A stretch of DNA of 64,000 nucleotides from Nitrospiraceae bacterium UBA2600 (GCA_002339325.1 DDKK01000001.1:168205-232204), one strand, 5' to 3'; counted from the stretch's first letter, positions 17,147-27,297 are shown. Notes: generated by a model not told the origin, from the letters alone. Numbers and translations are program-made.

Positions 17147-18415
17147 ATGTTACCAGAACGATTATCGGTGGAGATTACTACGCGATGTAATCTCCACTGT
17201 AATATATGCCCTAAACAAAGTCCTAACTATCACCAGCCTGAAATGGATATGGATATTGAATTGTTCAAAAAACTCACGCCCATTTTTAGTAATATTCACA
17301 GTCTTGTTTTAAGCGGAATAGGCGAACCTCTTTTACATGAAGAACTTGAATCTTTTATTGCTCTTGCCAGAGATAAAATGGCAGAGAATACTAAAATAGG
17401 CTTTCAGACAAATGGAGTCTTGCTCACCGACTACAGAATGAAAGAGCTTTTAAAAGCAGGCCTCAATAAGATATGCGTTTCCATAGACAGCATAATTCCC
17501 ATAAATGGATTACATGAGCCTGAATTTGCAAGAAGAGCCCTTGAGGTAATACATCGTGCTAAAAGAGATAGTAAAATAGTTCTTGAAAGCGGAATTCAGA
17601 TTGTAATGACCAAAAATAACCTTTCCGAGATTATTCCAACACTGGTTACTGCAATAGATTATAGTATAGATTTCGTTATTATTTCTCATCTAATTCCCTA
17701 TTCAAAGGATGCAACCAATCTGGTTGTATACGAGACAAATAATGAAGACTCAGTAAAAGTTTTCAAAAAATGGCTGAATAAATTGACCCAAAAAGGATAT
17801 AAACTTGAAGACTGGATGGAGCAGATGAAGCGAAAGGCAATGCCTGAATTTTTCCCTGAAGAAAATGAACCGCTCAAACTATTTAAATCTATGTATGAGG
17901 AAGCAGAGAAAAAAGGACTAACTCTAAATATGAACAATCTCATTAATAGAGATGATGCCCTCATTACGGATGTTCAAAAAATTCTTAAAGAAGTCTCATT
18001 GATAGCAAGAAAAAACAAATTATCCATTCAGATTCCAGGAACAAATCCTCTTCCAAAGAGAAGATGTGATTTCCTTGAGGAAAAATGTATGTTCATAGGA
18101 GTTGATGGAGAAGTCTCACCATGCTATTTCCTCTGGCATGATTTCACCTGCTATATTGGAGGGCTTAAAAAATCTGTGAAAAGATGGTCTTTTGGAAACA
18201 TAAAAGAAAAAGAAACTGCTTTAATATACAATTCCTCTGAGTATATTGATTTCTATGAATCTGTCCTCAAGTATGATTTCCCCTATTGCTACGATTGTAA
18301 TTTTGCCCTCTGCGACTTAATGGAGCTTGAAGACTTTGTCTATGACTGTTACACAAACACAGTGCCCTGTGGTGCATGCCTTTGGTGCGGCGGATTGTTT
18401 TACTGTATGATATAA
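17147..18415 (+). CDS. Radical SAM maturase of tungsten-cofactor oxidoreductase
   Basis: The radical SAM cluster motif CNLHCNIC (Cys14, 18, 21) sits almost at the N terminus, and the 422-residue protein ends in a cysteine-rich SPASM-like region (CDFLEEKCMF, CYDCNFALCDL, CGACLWCGGLFYC) expected to hold auxiliary iron-sulfur clusters. This architecture, directly before an aldehyde ferredoxin oxidoreductase gene, matches the family of tungsten-cofactor oxidoreductase maturases (Cmo-like). It begins six bases after the ligase gene. The chemical modification it makes is not known. Confidence 0.85.
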   Translation: MLPERLSVEITTRCNLHCNICPKQSPNYHQPEMDMDIELFKKLTPIFSNIHSLVLSGIGEPLLHEELESFIALARDKMAENTKIGFQTNGVLLTDYRMKELLKAGLNKICVSIDSIIPINGLHEPEFARRALEVIHRAKRDSKIVLESGIQIVMTKNNLSEIIPTLVTAIDYSIDFVIISHLIPYSKDATNLVVYETNNEDSVKVFKKWLNKLTQKGYKLEDWMEQMKRKAMPEFFPEENEPLKLFKSMYEEAEKKGLTLNMNNLINRDDALITDVQKILKEVSLIARKNKLSIQIPGTNPLPKRRCDFLEEKCMFIGVDGEVSPCYFLWHDFTCYIGGLKKSVKRWSFGNIKEKETALIYNSSEYIDFYESVLKYDFPYCYDCNFALCDLMELEDFVYDCYTNTVPCGACLWCGGLFYCMI

Positions 18416-18447
18416 TTGAAAAAAGCTTTTAGAAAGGAGGGTGCGGC

Positions 18448-20172
18448 ATGAAAATTTTAAGAATCAACATGACTAATTTATCGGTCCGTTTTGAAGAACT
18501 TGGTGAGTATGAAGGACTTGGAGGAAGAGCTCTGACATCTGCGATTATATCAAAGGAAGTAGACCCTCTCTGCCATCCTCTTAGTGCTGATAACAAGCTT
18601 GTTATCGCCTGCGGACTTCTTGGTGGAACAGCTGCAGCCATGTCTGGAAGAGTATCTGTTGGTTGCAAAAGCCCTCTTACAGGAGGCATTAAAGAGGCAA
18701 ATGCAGGTGGACAGGCTGGACAGGTGATGGCAAGACTTGGAATTGCAGCCATTGTTCTTGAGGGAAAACCTAAAGAAGAAGGAACATACAAAATTTACAT
18801 CAACAAAGAAGGTGCAAAAATTGAAAATGATAATACCCTTAAGATGCTTCCTAATTACGACCTTGTTGAAAAAATCAAAAAGGAATTTGGAGAAAAAATC
18901 GCCTGCGTAAGCATTGGCCCTGCTGGTGAGATGAAGCTATCAGGAGCTTCTGTAGCAGTAACTGATATGGAGCTCAGACCTACGAGGCATGCAGGCAGAG
19001 GTGGCGTTGGTGCAGTAATGGGTTCAAAGGGAGTAAAGGTTATTGTCCTTGATGATGCGGGAACAACTCCGAGACAACCAAAAAATCCAGAGGCCTTTAA
19101 AGATGCAAATAAACGATTTGTTGCAGGACTACAAAAACATCCTGTTACAGGACAAGGGCTACCTGCATACGGAACAAACGTTTTAACAAACATAGTAAAC
19201 GAGGTTGGTGCATATCCAACCTACAACTTTAAAGAAGGTCGCTTTGCAGGAGCAAGAAAGATAAGCGGAGAGGTTCAGGCAGAACTTGAAAAACAAAGAG
19301 GTGGGAACCCCACACATGGTTGCCACCGTGGATGCGTTATTAGGTGTTCAGGAATTTATCACGACAAAGACGGACACTATCTTACAAAACAGCCTGAGTA
19401 TGAAACCGTGTGGGCACTCGGCGGAAACTGTGGAATAGATGACATAGACAAAATTGCCATGATGGATTACCTATGCGACAACTATGGAGTTGACACCATT
19501 GAGATGGGTGCTACAATTGGAGTTGCTATGGAGGCAGGAATTCTTAAATGGGGCGATGCGGACGGAGCAATTAATCTCTTACACGAAATAGGCAAGGGAA
19601 GCTACCTTGGAAGAATAATAGGCAATGGTGCAGCCTTTACGGGAAGAGCTTTCGGTGTTGAGAGAGTTCCCGTTGTAAAAGGACAGGCACTTCCTGCCTA
19701 TGACCCAAGAGCAGTGCAGGGTATTGGTGTTACTTATGCTACAAGCCCTATGGGCGCAGACCACACAGCAGGATACTCAATTGCTCTGAATGTCCTCAAA
19801 ACCGGTGGCTTTGTTGACCCGCTGAAACCTGAAGGGCAGGTTGACCTCTCTCGTAACCTTCAGATTGCAACAGCCTTTATAGATTCAACAGGTATGTGTC
19901 TTTTCATTGCCTTTGCTCTTCTTGACCAGCCTGAGACAAATCAGGCTTTGGTTGACATGATAAATGCTTTCTACGGCTGGGATATGAAGGATAGCGATGT
20001 TGTTGAGTATGGGAAAAAGGTTCTCAAATTTGAAAGAGATTTTAACATCCGCGCAGGTTTTACAAAGCAGCATGACAGACTCCCCAGATTCTTCTACAAA
20101 GAGCCTATTCCTCCTCACAATGTAGTATTTATGGTAAAGGATGAAGAACTTGACCAGCTTTTTAACTGGTAA
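18448..20172 (+). CDS. aor: Aldehyde ferredoxin oxidoreductase (tungsten-pterin)
   Basis: Oxidises aldehydes to carboxylic acids with ferredoxin, or reduces acids when ferredoxin is strongly reduced. N-terminal tungstopterin domain (YEGLGGRALTS, SGRVSVGCKSPLTGG, PTRHAGRGGVGAVMGSKG) and iron-sulfur ligands C292, C296, C300 (CHRGCVIRC) plus Cys in DSTGMCLF. The C-x3-C-x3-C spacing differs from the C-x2-C-x3-C of the Pyrococcus enzyme. At 574 residues it is slightly short of typical AOR (about 605). A strong AAAGGAGGG precedes the ATG, and a terminator follows the gene. The neighbouring aryl-CoA enzymes suggest aromatic aldehydes as substrates; this is inference. Confidence 0.93.
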   Translation: MKILRINMTNLSVRFEELGEYEGLGGRALTSAIISKEVDPLCHPLSADNKLVIACGLLGGTAAAMSGRVSVGCKSPLTGGIKEANAGGQAGQVMARLGIAAIVLEGKPKEEGTYKIYINKEGAKIENDNTLKMLPNYDLVEKIKKEFGEKIACVSIGPAGEMKLSGASVAVTDMELRPTRHAGRGGVGAVMGSKGVKVIVLDDAGTTPRQPKNPEAFKDANKRFVAGLQKHPVTGQGLPAYGTNVLTNIVNEVGAYPTYNFKEGRFAGARKISGEVQAELEKQRGGNPTHGCHRGCVIRCSGIYHDKDGHYLTKQPEYETVWALGGNCGIDDIDKIAMMDYLCDNYGVDTIEMGATIGVAMEAGILKWGDADGAINLLHEIGKGSYLGRIIGNGAAFTGRAFGVERVPVVKGQALPAYDPRAVQGIGVTYATSPMGADHTAGYSIALNVLKTGGFVDPLKPEGQVDLSRNLQIATAFIDSTGMCLFIAFALLDQPETNQALVDMINAFYGWDMKDSDVVEYGKKVLKFERDFNIRAGFTKQHDRLPRFFYKEPIPPHNVVFMVKDEELDQLFNW

Positions 20173-20183
20173 AAATTAAATTT

Positions 20184-20209
20184 AAGGGTGGCTATTGCCA
20201 CCCTTTTTT
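20184..20209 (+). terminator. Rho-independent terminator after aor
   Basis: Perfect stem GGGTGGC-TATT-GCCACCC (20186-20203) followed by TTTTTT. It lies 12 bases after the aor stop and only six bases before the ATG of the MoaD-like gene, so it should limit or attenuate expression of that gene. Confidence 0.85.
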
Positions 20210-20215
20210 AAATCT

Positions 20216-20458
20216 ATGAGGATAAAAGTAAAACTCTTCGGCGGCTTAAGTTCACAAAGGGATTTTTCAAAAAACGAAGAAGGGGATATTCTTCTTGAAT
20301 TATCAAAGCCTGTTACAGTAGCTCAGTTAATAGAATTGTTAGAATTAAATAAAAAACCTTTCATAGTTGTTCTGAACGGTGTAATTCTGAACGAACTTTC
20401 AACTCAGATAGATAGCAACTCTGAATTAAGCCTTTTCCCTCCTATTGCAGGTGGTTAA
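20216..20458 (+). CDS. MoaD/ThiS-family sulfur-carrier protein
   Basis: An 80-residue ubiquitin-like protein (MRIKVKLFGGLSS at the start, VVLNGVILNE, and FPPIAGG at the end). The C-terminal Gly-Gly is where a MoeB/ThiF-type enzyme would form the thiocarboxylate used to make the dithiolene of molybdopterin/tungstopterin. Its position after aor fits a dedicated cofactor role. ATG at 20216 is preferred over an upstream TTG at 20195 that falls inside the terminator stem. No Shine-Dalgarno sequence is evident. Confidence 0.85.
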   Translation: MRIKVKLFGGLSSQRDFSKNEEGDILLELSKPVTVAQLIELLELNKKPFIVVLNGVILNELSTQIDSNSELSLFPPIAGG

Positions 20459-20470
20459 TTCAGTCATCAA

Positions 20471-21610
20471 ATGGTAAATCTGAAAGACCTTTTTGTAACC
20501 TTTTTAAAACTTGGTCTTACTGCCTTCGGCGGACCTGCAATGGTTGCATACATAAGAGAAGTTGCCGTTGAGAGAAAACAGTGGCTTGACGAAAAGACTT
20601 TTCACGGAGGCATTGCTCTTGCTCAGGCAATTCCTGGGGCAACGGCTATGCAGGTTGCAGCCTATGTGGGACTTAAAACAAGAGGAATATTAGGAGGGTT
20701 AGTAAGCTTTGTAGGCTTCGGTATGCCAGCCTTCTTGTTAATGCTTTTTTTGTCTTTCTTGTATGAGAAAACTCGTTCGGTTTCTGAAATTATATCTGTA
20801 TTTATGGGGCTTCAAATAGTTGTAGTGGCAATTATTGCCAATGCCTTTTTAATGTTTACCAAGCCTATTTTAAAATCAAAGGGAGAACTTTTGATTGCAT
20901 TCCTCTCTTTTCTTCTTTTTACTTTAAAATTTAATCCGTTTCTGATAATTCTAATCTGCCTTTTACTTTCTCAACTTATTTTCAAAGAAGAGACGATTAA
21001 AATTGAGAATAACTCAAAAAAGGTCAACTTAAGAGGAATGGCAATTCTGCTTATAGCCCTATTATTTTTGCTTTTACTTCTTTTTATATCTGATAAAACT
21101 CTTTTTAATATTGCCATAACAATGATTAAAATAGACTGCTTTGCCTTTGGCGGAGCGTATGCATCACTACCCCTCATGTTACATGAATTTGTCGACAGGC
21201 TCAAGTGGATTGATGAAAAGACTTTCATGGACGGAATTGCACTTGGCCAGATAACTCCTGGCCCTATTGTAATTACCGCAACATTTGTTGGTTATCTTTT
21301 GAAAGGTTACATTGGTGCAATAATCGCCACCTTAGCCATTTTCTCTCCTTCTTTTTTAATTATGGCTTTAGCCTCTGAAATAGATGGAAAAATTAAAAAT
21401 TCAAAAATATTCAGTCGGGCCAAAAAAGGACTTATTGCTTCTTTTTCGGGACTTCTTCTTTTTGCTACGATTAAATTTGCATATACTTTAGAATGGAATT
21501 GGATAAAACTATTATTTTTATCCGTAAGCATCTTCTGTCTGATTAAAAAGATAAACATTCTCTATGTAGTAATCATTGGAGCAACTATATCGGCCTTCGT
21601 CTTTAAATAA
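20471..21610 (+). CDS. chrA: Chromate transporter, ChrA (CHR) family
   Basis: Inner-membrane protein of 379 residues with two homologous halves. Each half repeats the family pattern: FLKLGLTAFGGPAMVAYIRE...WLDEKTFHGGIALAQAIPGATA in the first and IDCFAFGGAYASLPLM...WIDEKTFMDGIALGQITPGPIV in the second, followed by hydrophobic helices (about 10-12 in all). Members export chromate, or in some cases take up sulfate-like anions. In an organism likely to respire sulfate and use tungstate, the true oxyanion is open. It starts 12 bases after the MoaD-like gene. Confidence 0.88.
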   Translation: MVNLKDLFVTFLKLGLTAFGGPAMVAYIREVAVERKQWLDEKTFHGGIALAQAIPGATAMQVAAYVGLKTRGILGGLVSFVGFGMPAFLLMLFLSFLYEKTRSVSEIISVFMGLQIVVVAIIANAFLMFTKPILKSKGELLIAFLSFLLFTLKFNPFLIILICLLLSQLIFKEETIKIENNSKKVNLRGMAILLIALLFLLLLLFISDKTLFNIAITMIKIDCFAFGGAYASLPLMLHEFVDRLKWIDEKTFMDGIALGQITPGPIVITATFVGYLLKGYIGAIIATLAIFSPSFLIMALASEIDGKIKNSKIFSRAKKGLIASFSGLLLFATIKFAYTLEWNWIKLLFLSVSIFCLIKKINILYVVIIGATISAFVFK

Positions 21611-21726
21611 AAAATCACAAAATGCTATTTTTTAGTTTTTTTAATCAATACTCCAAAACTTACAAATCGAAACTTCCGTCTAACGCAAGCATTACAGGAA
21701 CTTCAATTATTTTAATTTTTTGATTC

Positions 21727-22134
21727 TTATAATTGAAATTTTTTGCCTATTGGAATTAGTTCCGATGCAGCAATTAAGCATGCCTTAATTATCAAATTTT
21801 CAGGGATAGCTTCATAAATATTTCCTCTAAACTGAATGGTTCTGCATTCTTCATCACCACATACACTACAACACTGTGACTGTCCTGTTTCTGCACCAAT
21901 CCATACCTCAAGAGGCTTACCGTTAATCAGTATAAGATTGGAAATTAAAGGGTTTTTATTGAATTCTGTATCGGTTAATTCATTTTTTTCTAATAAGACT
22001 TCAATATTAAAGAACTTAAGAGCTTCTCTAAGCTTGGTGTAAGCCTTCTCAATTTCTAATCCCGTATCTACACATCTTGGACATGTAGTATTATTTTGAA
22101 CAAGTCTCTGCCATCTGATGATTAGTTTTTCCAT
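21727..22134 (-). CDS. DUF2703-like cysteine-rich protein
   Basis: The 135-residue cytoplasmic protein begins MEKLIIRWQRLV and has CPRC near residue 18 and a second cysteine group, CCSVCGDEEC, near residue 88, suggesting a metal site. The pattern resembles DUF2703, a family without known function that is common in anaerobes. The gene is convergent with chrA. A 9-base inverted repeat (TTCAATTAT/ATAATTGAA, 21702-21737) overlaps its stop codon and may act as a weak terminator. Confidence 0.65.
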   Translation of the reverse strand: MEKLIIRWQRLVQNNTTCPRCVDTGLEIEKAYTKLREALKFFNIEVLLEKNELTDTEFNKNPLISNLILINGKPLEVWIGAETGQSQCCSVCGDEECRTIQFRGNIYEAIPENLIIKACLIAASELIPIGKKFQL

Positions 22135-22338
22135 ATAGATAATAAAAATATTTTATAAGAAAAAATAATTTTATGCAATATTATAAAGCGATTTTTAATT
22201 TTGATATAAAAATAATTCAATTTAAATACATTGAAAGAAATTCAATTTTTTAATAAGTTATTAAAATTAACTGATAAACTTATAATAAAGGCTTTTTATC
22301 CTATCGAAATAATGTTAAATTGTGATAAAATTTAAGTT
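22135..22338. other. AT-rich divergent promoter region
   Basis: These 204 bases separate the DUF2703 gene and the decarboxylase gene. TTCAAT occurs at 22216-22221 and 22241-22246 with an inverted ATTGAA at 22230-22235, which could be a regulator site. TGTGATAAAA at 22321-22330, close to the ATG at 22339, resembles an extended -10 element. No gene is seen. Confidence 0.4.
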
Positions 22339-23457
22339 ATGAAAGAAATTAGAAAACAGCTCATGGACAGGGTTTTAAACTGGATTGCCTCGCACGATGA
22401 TGAACCACCCTATCTTCTGATTGACAGAGAAATTCTAAGAGATAAAATTTATACCATCGGGAAAGGCATACTAAATTCGAAAGTTTTCTATGCAGTAAAG
22501 GCTAATCCAGATATTGAAGTGCTTAGATTTTTAAATGAATTCAACGTAGGATTTGAAATTGCGTCAGAAGGAGAACTTGCCATTCTTCAGGAACTAAACG
22601 TATCGGCAGACCGAATAATAACGAGCAATCCCATAAAAACTTTCAAATTTTTAAAGGCCGCTGTTGACTACGGTATTGATTATTATGCCTTTGACTCCAT
22701 TGCTGAAGTTGATAAAATGGCAAAATACGCTCCTTCAAAAAAGGTTTATGTAAGACTTACTGTGCCTAACGAAGGAAGTGAATGGCCTCTCAGTAAAAAA
22801 TTCGGCGTTGAAATTGAAGAAGCTGTTGAACTTATGATTTATGCCAAAAAAAGAGGGCTTAAGCCTGTTGGAATTACCTTCCACGTAGGTTCTCAGTGTA
22901 GCAATATCTATAACTGGCATACAGCCATTGATAAAGCCCGGCAAGTAAAGGAATTGGCTCAGAAAGAGGGAATTTCAATCGAAATGCTCAATATAGGTGG
23001 AGGTTATCCTATTGAATATTTAAAAAAAGTTCCTGATATAGAGACTATTGAGAGTAAAATCGACTCTCTCCTTCAAAAGAGTTTTCCCGGCACAGACATT
23101 TTTATAGAGCCTGGAAGAGCTGTTGTAGGTGATGCGGGAGTATTTGTAGCAAAGATAATTGGAAAAGCAAAAAGGGGAGATGAAAACTGGCTTTACATAG
23201 ATGTGGGAGTATTCAACGGACTGATGGAAAGCATAGGAGGCATAAAATATCAATACATTGTTGGAAGTAGAGGAGAAGAGAAGGAATGGACCATTGCAGG
23301 TCCAAGCTGTGATAGTTTTGACGTAATTGACAGAGGAGTTGTCCTGCCTGAACCAGATGTAGGCAGTCTCATACTAATTCTCTCTGCAGGAGCTTACACT
23401 GTATCATATGCCTCAGAGTTCAATGGATTTTCCATACCAAAAACATTCTTAATATAG
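22339..23457 (+). CDS. Ornithine/arginine/lysine-type PLP decarboxylase (alanine-racemase fold)
   Basis: A fold-type III amino-acid decarboxylase of 372 residues. The PLP lysine is in FYAVKAN, the phosphate loop is IGGGYPIEY, EPGRAVV binds PLP, and the C-terminal catalytic cysteine motif GPSCDSFD is present, as in eukaryotic-type ornithine decarboxylase. SpeE follows ten bases after the stop, so the product is most likely putrescine or a related diamine for polyamine synthesis. Ornithine is the best guess; carboxynorspermidine or lysine are less likely alternatives. No Shine-Dalgarno sequence is evident. Confidence 0.88.
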   Translation: MKEIRKQLMDRVLNWIASHDDEPPYLLIDREILRDKIYTIGKGILNSKVFYAVKANPDIEVLRFLNEFNVGFEIASEGELAILQELNVSADRIITSNPIKTFKFLKAAVDYGIDYYAFDSIAEVDKMAKYAPSKKVYVRLTVPNEGSEWPLSKKFGVEIEEAVELMIYAKKRGLKPVGITFHVGSQCSNIYNWHTAIDKARQVKELAQKEGISIEMLNIGGGYPIEYLKKVPDIETIESKIDSLLQKSFPGTDIFIEPGRAVVGDAGVFVAKIIGKAKRGDENWLYIDVGVFNGLMESIGGIKYQYIVGSRGEEKEWTIAGPSCDSFDVIDRGVVLPEPDVGSLILILSAGAYTVSYASEFNGFSIPKTFLI

Positions 23458-23467
23458 GAGGAATAGA

Positions 23468-24304
23468 ATGATTAGATTTTTTGAAAAAGACCCTTATGCA
23501 CCGATACAGTATACCTATGAAGTGGAAAAAATTCTCTACAAAGGAAAAAGTCCGTTTCAGGATATAATGGTCTTCGAAAACCCCTATTTTGGCAGAGTTC
23601 TTGTGCTTGACAATGTTGTTCAACTTACTGAAAGAGATGAATTCATATACCACGAAATGCTCACTCATGTGCTTATGCACTCTCATCCAGAAGCAAAAAA
23701 AGTGGCTGTAATAGGTGGTGGAGACGGTGGTGCCGTAAGGGAGGTTCTAAAGCATGATTGCGTTGAAAAGCTATATTTTATTGAGATAGACGAAGAAGTA
23801 ATAAAAGTATCAAAACAGTTCTTTCCAACAGTTTCCTCTGCCATTGATGACCCAAGAGTAGAGATAAAATGCATGGACGGAGCAGAGTTTATAAAGTCTA
23901 TGGAAAACTCACTCGACGTTATAATTGTTGACTCTACAGACATTATTGGTTTTGCAAAAAGCCTCTTTACCGTGGAATTCTTCAAATCTGTTCGAGATGC
24001 TCTTACGGAAAAAGGCATGTTTGTTACACTCTCCGAATCCCTTATCTTCCATAAAGAGCTTGTATATGAAGTTCAAAGCTCAATGAAGCTGATATTCCCG
24101 ATTGTTGACCTTTACACAGCAAGTATTGCCACCTATGCAGGAAACTGGTGGACTTTTTCGGTTGGTTCGAAAGCTCTTGACCCTCGTGAACCAAGAAAAC
24201 CCTTTAAAGTAAATACAAAACTTTACACTTCTGAGCTTCATAAAAGCTGCTTTATTCCAAAAGATATTTACAGCAAACTAATGAGCAAACAGTTAGACTG
24301 GTAG
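23468..24304 (+). CDS. speE: Spermidine synthase (polyamine aminopropyltransferase)
   Basis: Transfers aminopropyl from decarboxylated SAM to putrescine. The 278-residue protein has the N-terminal strand domain (SPFQDIMVFENPYFGRVLVLDN), the nucleotide-binding VIGGGDGGAVREVLKH, and the catalytic VDSTD near residue 157. The GGAGG site before the ATG is good. No speD is visible here, so decarboxylated SAM must come from elsewhere. C terminus ends cleanly before the repeat region. Confidence 0.93.
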   Translation: MIRFFEKDPYAPIQYTYEVEKILYKGKSPFQDIMVFENPYFGRVLVLDNVVQLTERDEFIYHEMLTHVLMHSHPEAKKVAVIGGGDGGAVREVLKHDCVEKLYFIEIDEEVIKVSKQFFPTVSSAIDDPRVEIKCMDGAEFIKSMENSLDVIIVDSTDIIGFAKSLFTVEFFKSVRDALTEKGMFVTLSESLIFHKELVYEVQSSMKLIFPIVDLYTASIATYAGNWWTFSVGSKALDPREPRKPFKVNTKLYTSELHKSCFIPKDIYSKLMSKQLDW

Positions 24305-24351
24305 GAAAAAAGCGAGAGGTCAACGAAGTATATCTCCTTACACTACAATCT

Positions 24352-24495
24352 GTAATTCCGAGCCGAGCGAAGCGAGCCCTGAGCCGTAGGCGAAGGGTCT
24401 GCGAGGAATCCCCAGATTTTTCAACCTCGGGCTTTGCCCTAGGGATGACCCTACAGGGCAGATTCCTCACTCCCATTGAGGGCGCTCGGAATTAC
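24352..24495. repeat. 144-base palindromic element with 12-base perfect terminal inverted repeats
   Basis: GTAATTCCGAGC (24352-24363) and GCTCGGAATTAC (24484-24495) are perfect inverted repeats. Nested inside are GAGGAATC/GATTCCTC and CCTCGGGC/GCCCTAGG arms, so a long hairpin is possible. It is much more GC-rich than the flanks, has no coding capacity, and shares AATTCCGA ends and a GAGCGAAGCG core with the element at 15246-15360. A non-autonomous MITE-like repeat is the best description. Confidence 0.7.
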
Positions 24496-24550
24496 CTTTA
24501 ATAATTGAACAGTCTCTAAATACATGATTACCTTACTGTAATTGAAAACT

Positions 24551-24568
24551 TTCTACAAAAATGTAGAA
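24551..24568. promoter_or_regulatory. Candidate activator/operator site upstream of the sigma-54 promoter
   Basis: TTCTACA-AAAA-TGTAGAA is a perfect seven-base inverted repeat centred about 72 bases upstream of the -24 GG, a usual place for an enhancer-binding protein site. It does not match the NifA (TGT-N10-ACA) or NtrC consensus. Confidence 0.4.
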
Positions 24569-24629
24569 GCATACAAAATTGTCATTATTATTATTTCCAA
24601 AAACCTATAAATTTCAATAACTTTCCCTC

Positions 24630-24645
24630 TGGCACAGAATTCGCA
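24630..24645 (+). promoter_or_regulatory. Sigma-54 (-24/-12) promoter
   Basis: TGGCAC-AGAAT-TCGCA matches the consensus TGGCAC-N5-TTGCA with one difference, and the GG and GC are separated by the required ten bases. It lies 33 bases before the porin ATG, leaving room for a leader with a strong GGAGG site. It predicts nitrogen- or signal-dependent control of porin-amt-PII. Confidence 0.85.
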
Positions 24646-24678
24646 AATACTCTAAAAAAACTAAATGGAGGTGCTGTT

Positions 24679-25515
24679 ATGAGAAGTTTTAAGATTTTGT
24701 TGGTGCTTTTGTTCTTACTGGTTTCCTTTTCCCTTACCATGGCAGAGGAAGTTAAAAAAGAAGAGGGAAAGAAAGAAGAGGAAAAGGTTACTGGAAGCGT
24801 ATCGCTTGGAGCTTACAACAGGTATATTTTCAGAGGTTATGAACTAAGTTCTGGTAGCGTTGTTATTCAGCCTTCAGTAACTCTTTCCTACAAGGGTTTT
24901 TCTCTAAACTACTGGGGCAATATTGACACAAATGAAAAGAAAACACAGAGTTTCGTTCCTGACAGACCGGGCAGCAAAAGCTTCAACGAATCGGACATTA
25001 CTCTTAGCTATACCCATTCGTTCGGACCCCTATCTCTCACTGGAGGTTACATTTATTATGGTACGAAATACACTGACGAGACTGAAGAGCTTTTTATAAG
25101 TGCAAGTTACGACATAATCTCTAAACCAACTCTTACGATTTATCGGGATATTACAACATATCCAGGCACTTATGTAAATCTCTCTTTCTCCCATTCCTTT
25201 GAAGTTTATAAGGATATTACCTTAGACCTTGCTGCATCCTTTGGTTATTTCAAAGGTGATGACAACTACTGGAGAACCTATGAAAGTAGCACAGGCGAGT
25301 ATACGGGAAAGAAATACAACGGCTTTCACGATGGTAAGCTTCAGGCAGGATTTACTATCCCTGTTATGAAAAATCTAACTGTTCAGCCTGTGGTTCAATA
25401 CTGGTTTCCTCTTTCTAACAAGGCGAAAAGAATTGTTGACGGAAGCTCTTACAATCCTAACGGACATCTTGATGATACGTGGGTCGTAGGATTAGGTGTA
25501 ACATTTAGCTTTTAA
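24679..25515 (+). CDS. TorF-family outer-membrane beta-barrel protein (putative porin)
   Basis: The 278-residue protein has a signal peptide (MRSFKILLVLLFLLVSFSLTMA), a charged Glu/Lys segment, and then alternating amphipathic strands rich in Tyr, Phe and Gly ending in a terminal phenylalanine (GVTFSF), as outer-membrane barrels do. The opening GAYNRYIFRGYELSSG matches the gcw_chp/TorF family, often found beside amt genes. It follows the sigma-54 promoter and precedes amt by 12 bases. A role in passage of ammonium or small nitrogen compounds is inferred from context only. Confidence 0.82.
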   Translation: MRSFKILLVLLFLLVSFSLTMAEEVKKEEGKKEEEKVTGSVSLGAYNRYIFRGYELSSGSVVIQPSVTLSYKGFSLNYWGNIDTNEKKTQSFVPDRPGSKSFNESDITLSYTHSFGPLSLTGGYIYYGTKYTDETEELFISASYDIISKPTLTIYRDITTYPGTYVNLSFSHSFEVYKDITLDLAASFGYFKGDDNYWRTYESSTGEYTGKKYNGFHDGKLQAGFTIPVMKNLTVQPVVQYWFPLSNKAKRIVDGSSYNPNGHLDDTWVVGLGVTFSF

Positions 25516-25527
25516 AGGAGGTAAAAA

Positions 25528-27211
<1,684 letters not shown>

Positions 27212-27221
27212 AACAAATCAA

Positions 27222-27250
27222 ATGGGGCAGACATTCATGTCTGTCCCCAT
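27222..27250 (+). terminator. Hairpin terminator after the PII gene
   Basis: ATGGGG-CAGACAT and ATGTCTG-T-CCCCAT pair with one bulged base and a two-base loop, followed by CATTTTAATT. The T-run is weak, but position and stem strength support termination of the porin-amt-PII message. Confidence 0.65.
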
Positions 27251-27279
27251 CATTTTAATTCTCTGTAAGTATTTCGGTG

Positions 27280-27288
27280 TGCTATAAT
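27280..27288 (+). promoter_or_regulatory. Extended -10 promoter for the MntA/HepT pair
   Basis: TGCTATAAT is a perfect extended -10 element ending ten bases before the ATG at 27298. Transcription should start within about three bases of the ATG, and no Shine-Dalgarno sequence is visible. No good -35 was found. Confidence 0.5.
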
Positions 27289-27297
27289 CTTTAAAGT

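Larger units (their letters stand above)
24305..24678. other. 374-base non-coding region upstream of the nitrogen-uptake unit
   Basis: It contains, in order, the palindromic element (24352-24495), a spacer, a short perfect inverted repeat (24551-24568), and the sigma-54 promoter (24630-24645) with the Shine-Dalgarno sequence GGAGGTG before the ATG at 24679. No gene is seen. Confidence 0.7.

Noticed and set aside
21702..21737. TTCAATTAT/ATAATTGAA inverted repeat as a clear terminator
   Set aside because: Stem is AT-only, loop is 18 bases and it overlaps a stop codon; too weak to list as a terminator.
24252..24476. Minus-strand open frame across the speE end and repeat
   Set aside because: Half lies antisense to speE and half is the palindromic element; Arg-rich translation is a product of the GC-rich repeat.
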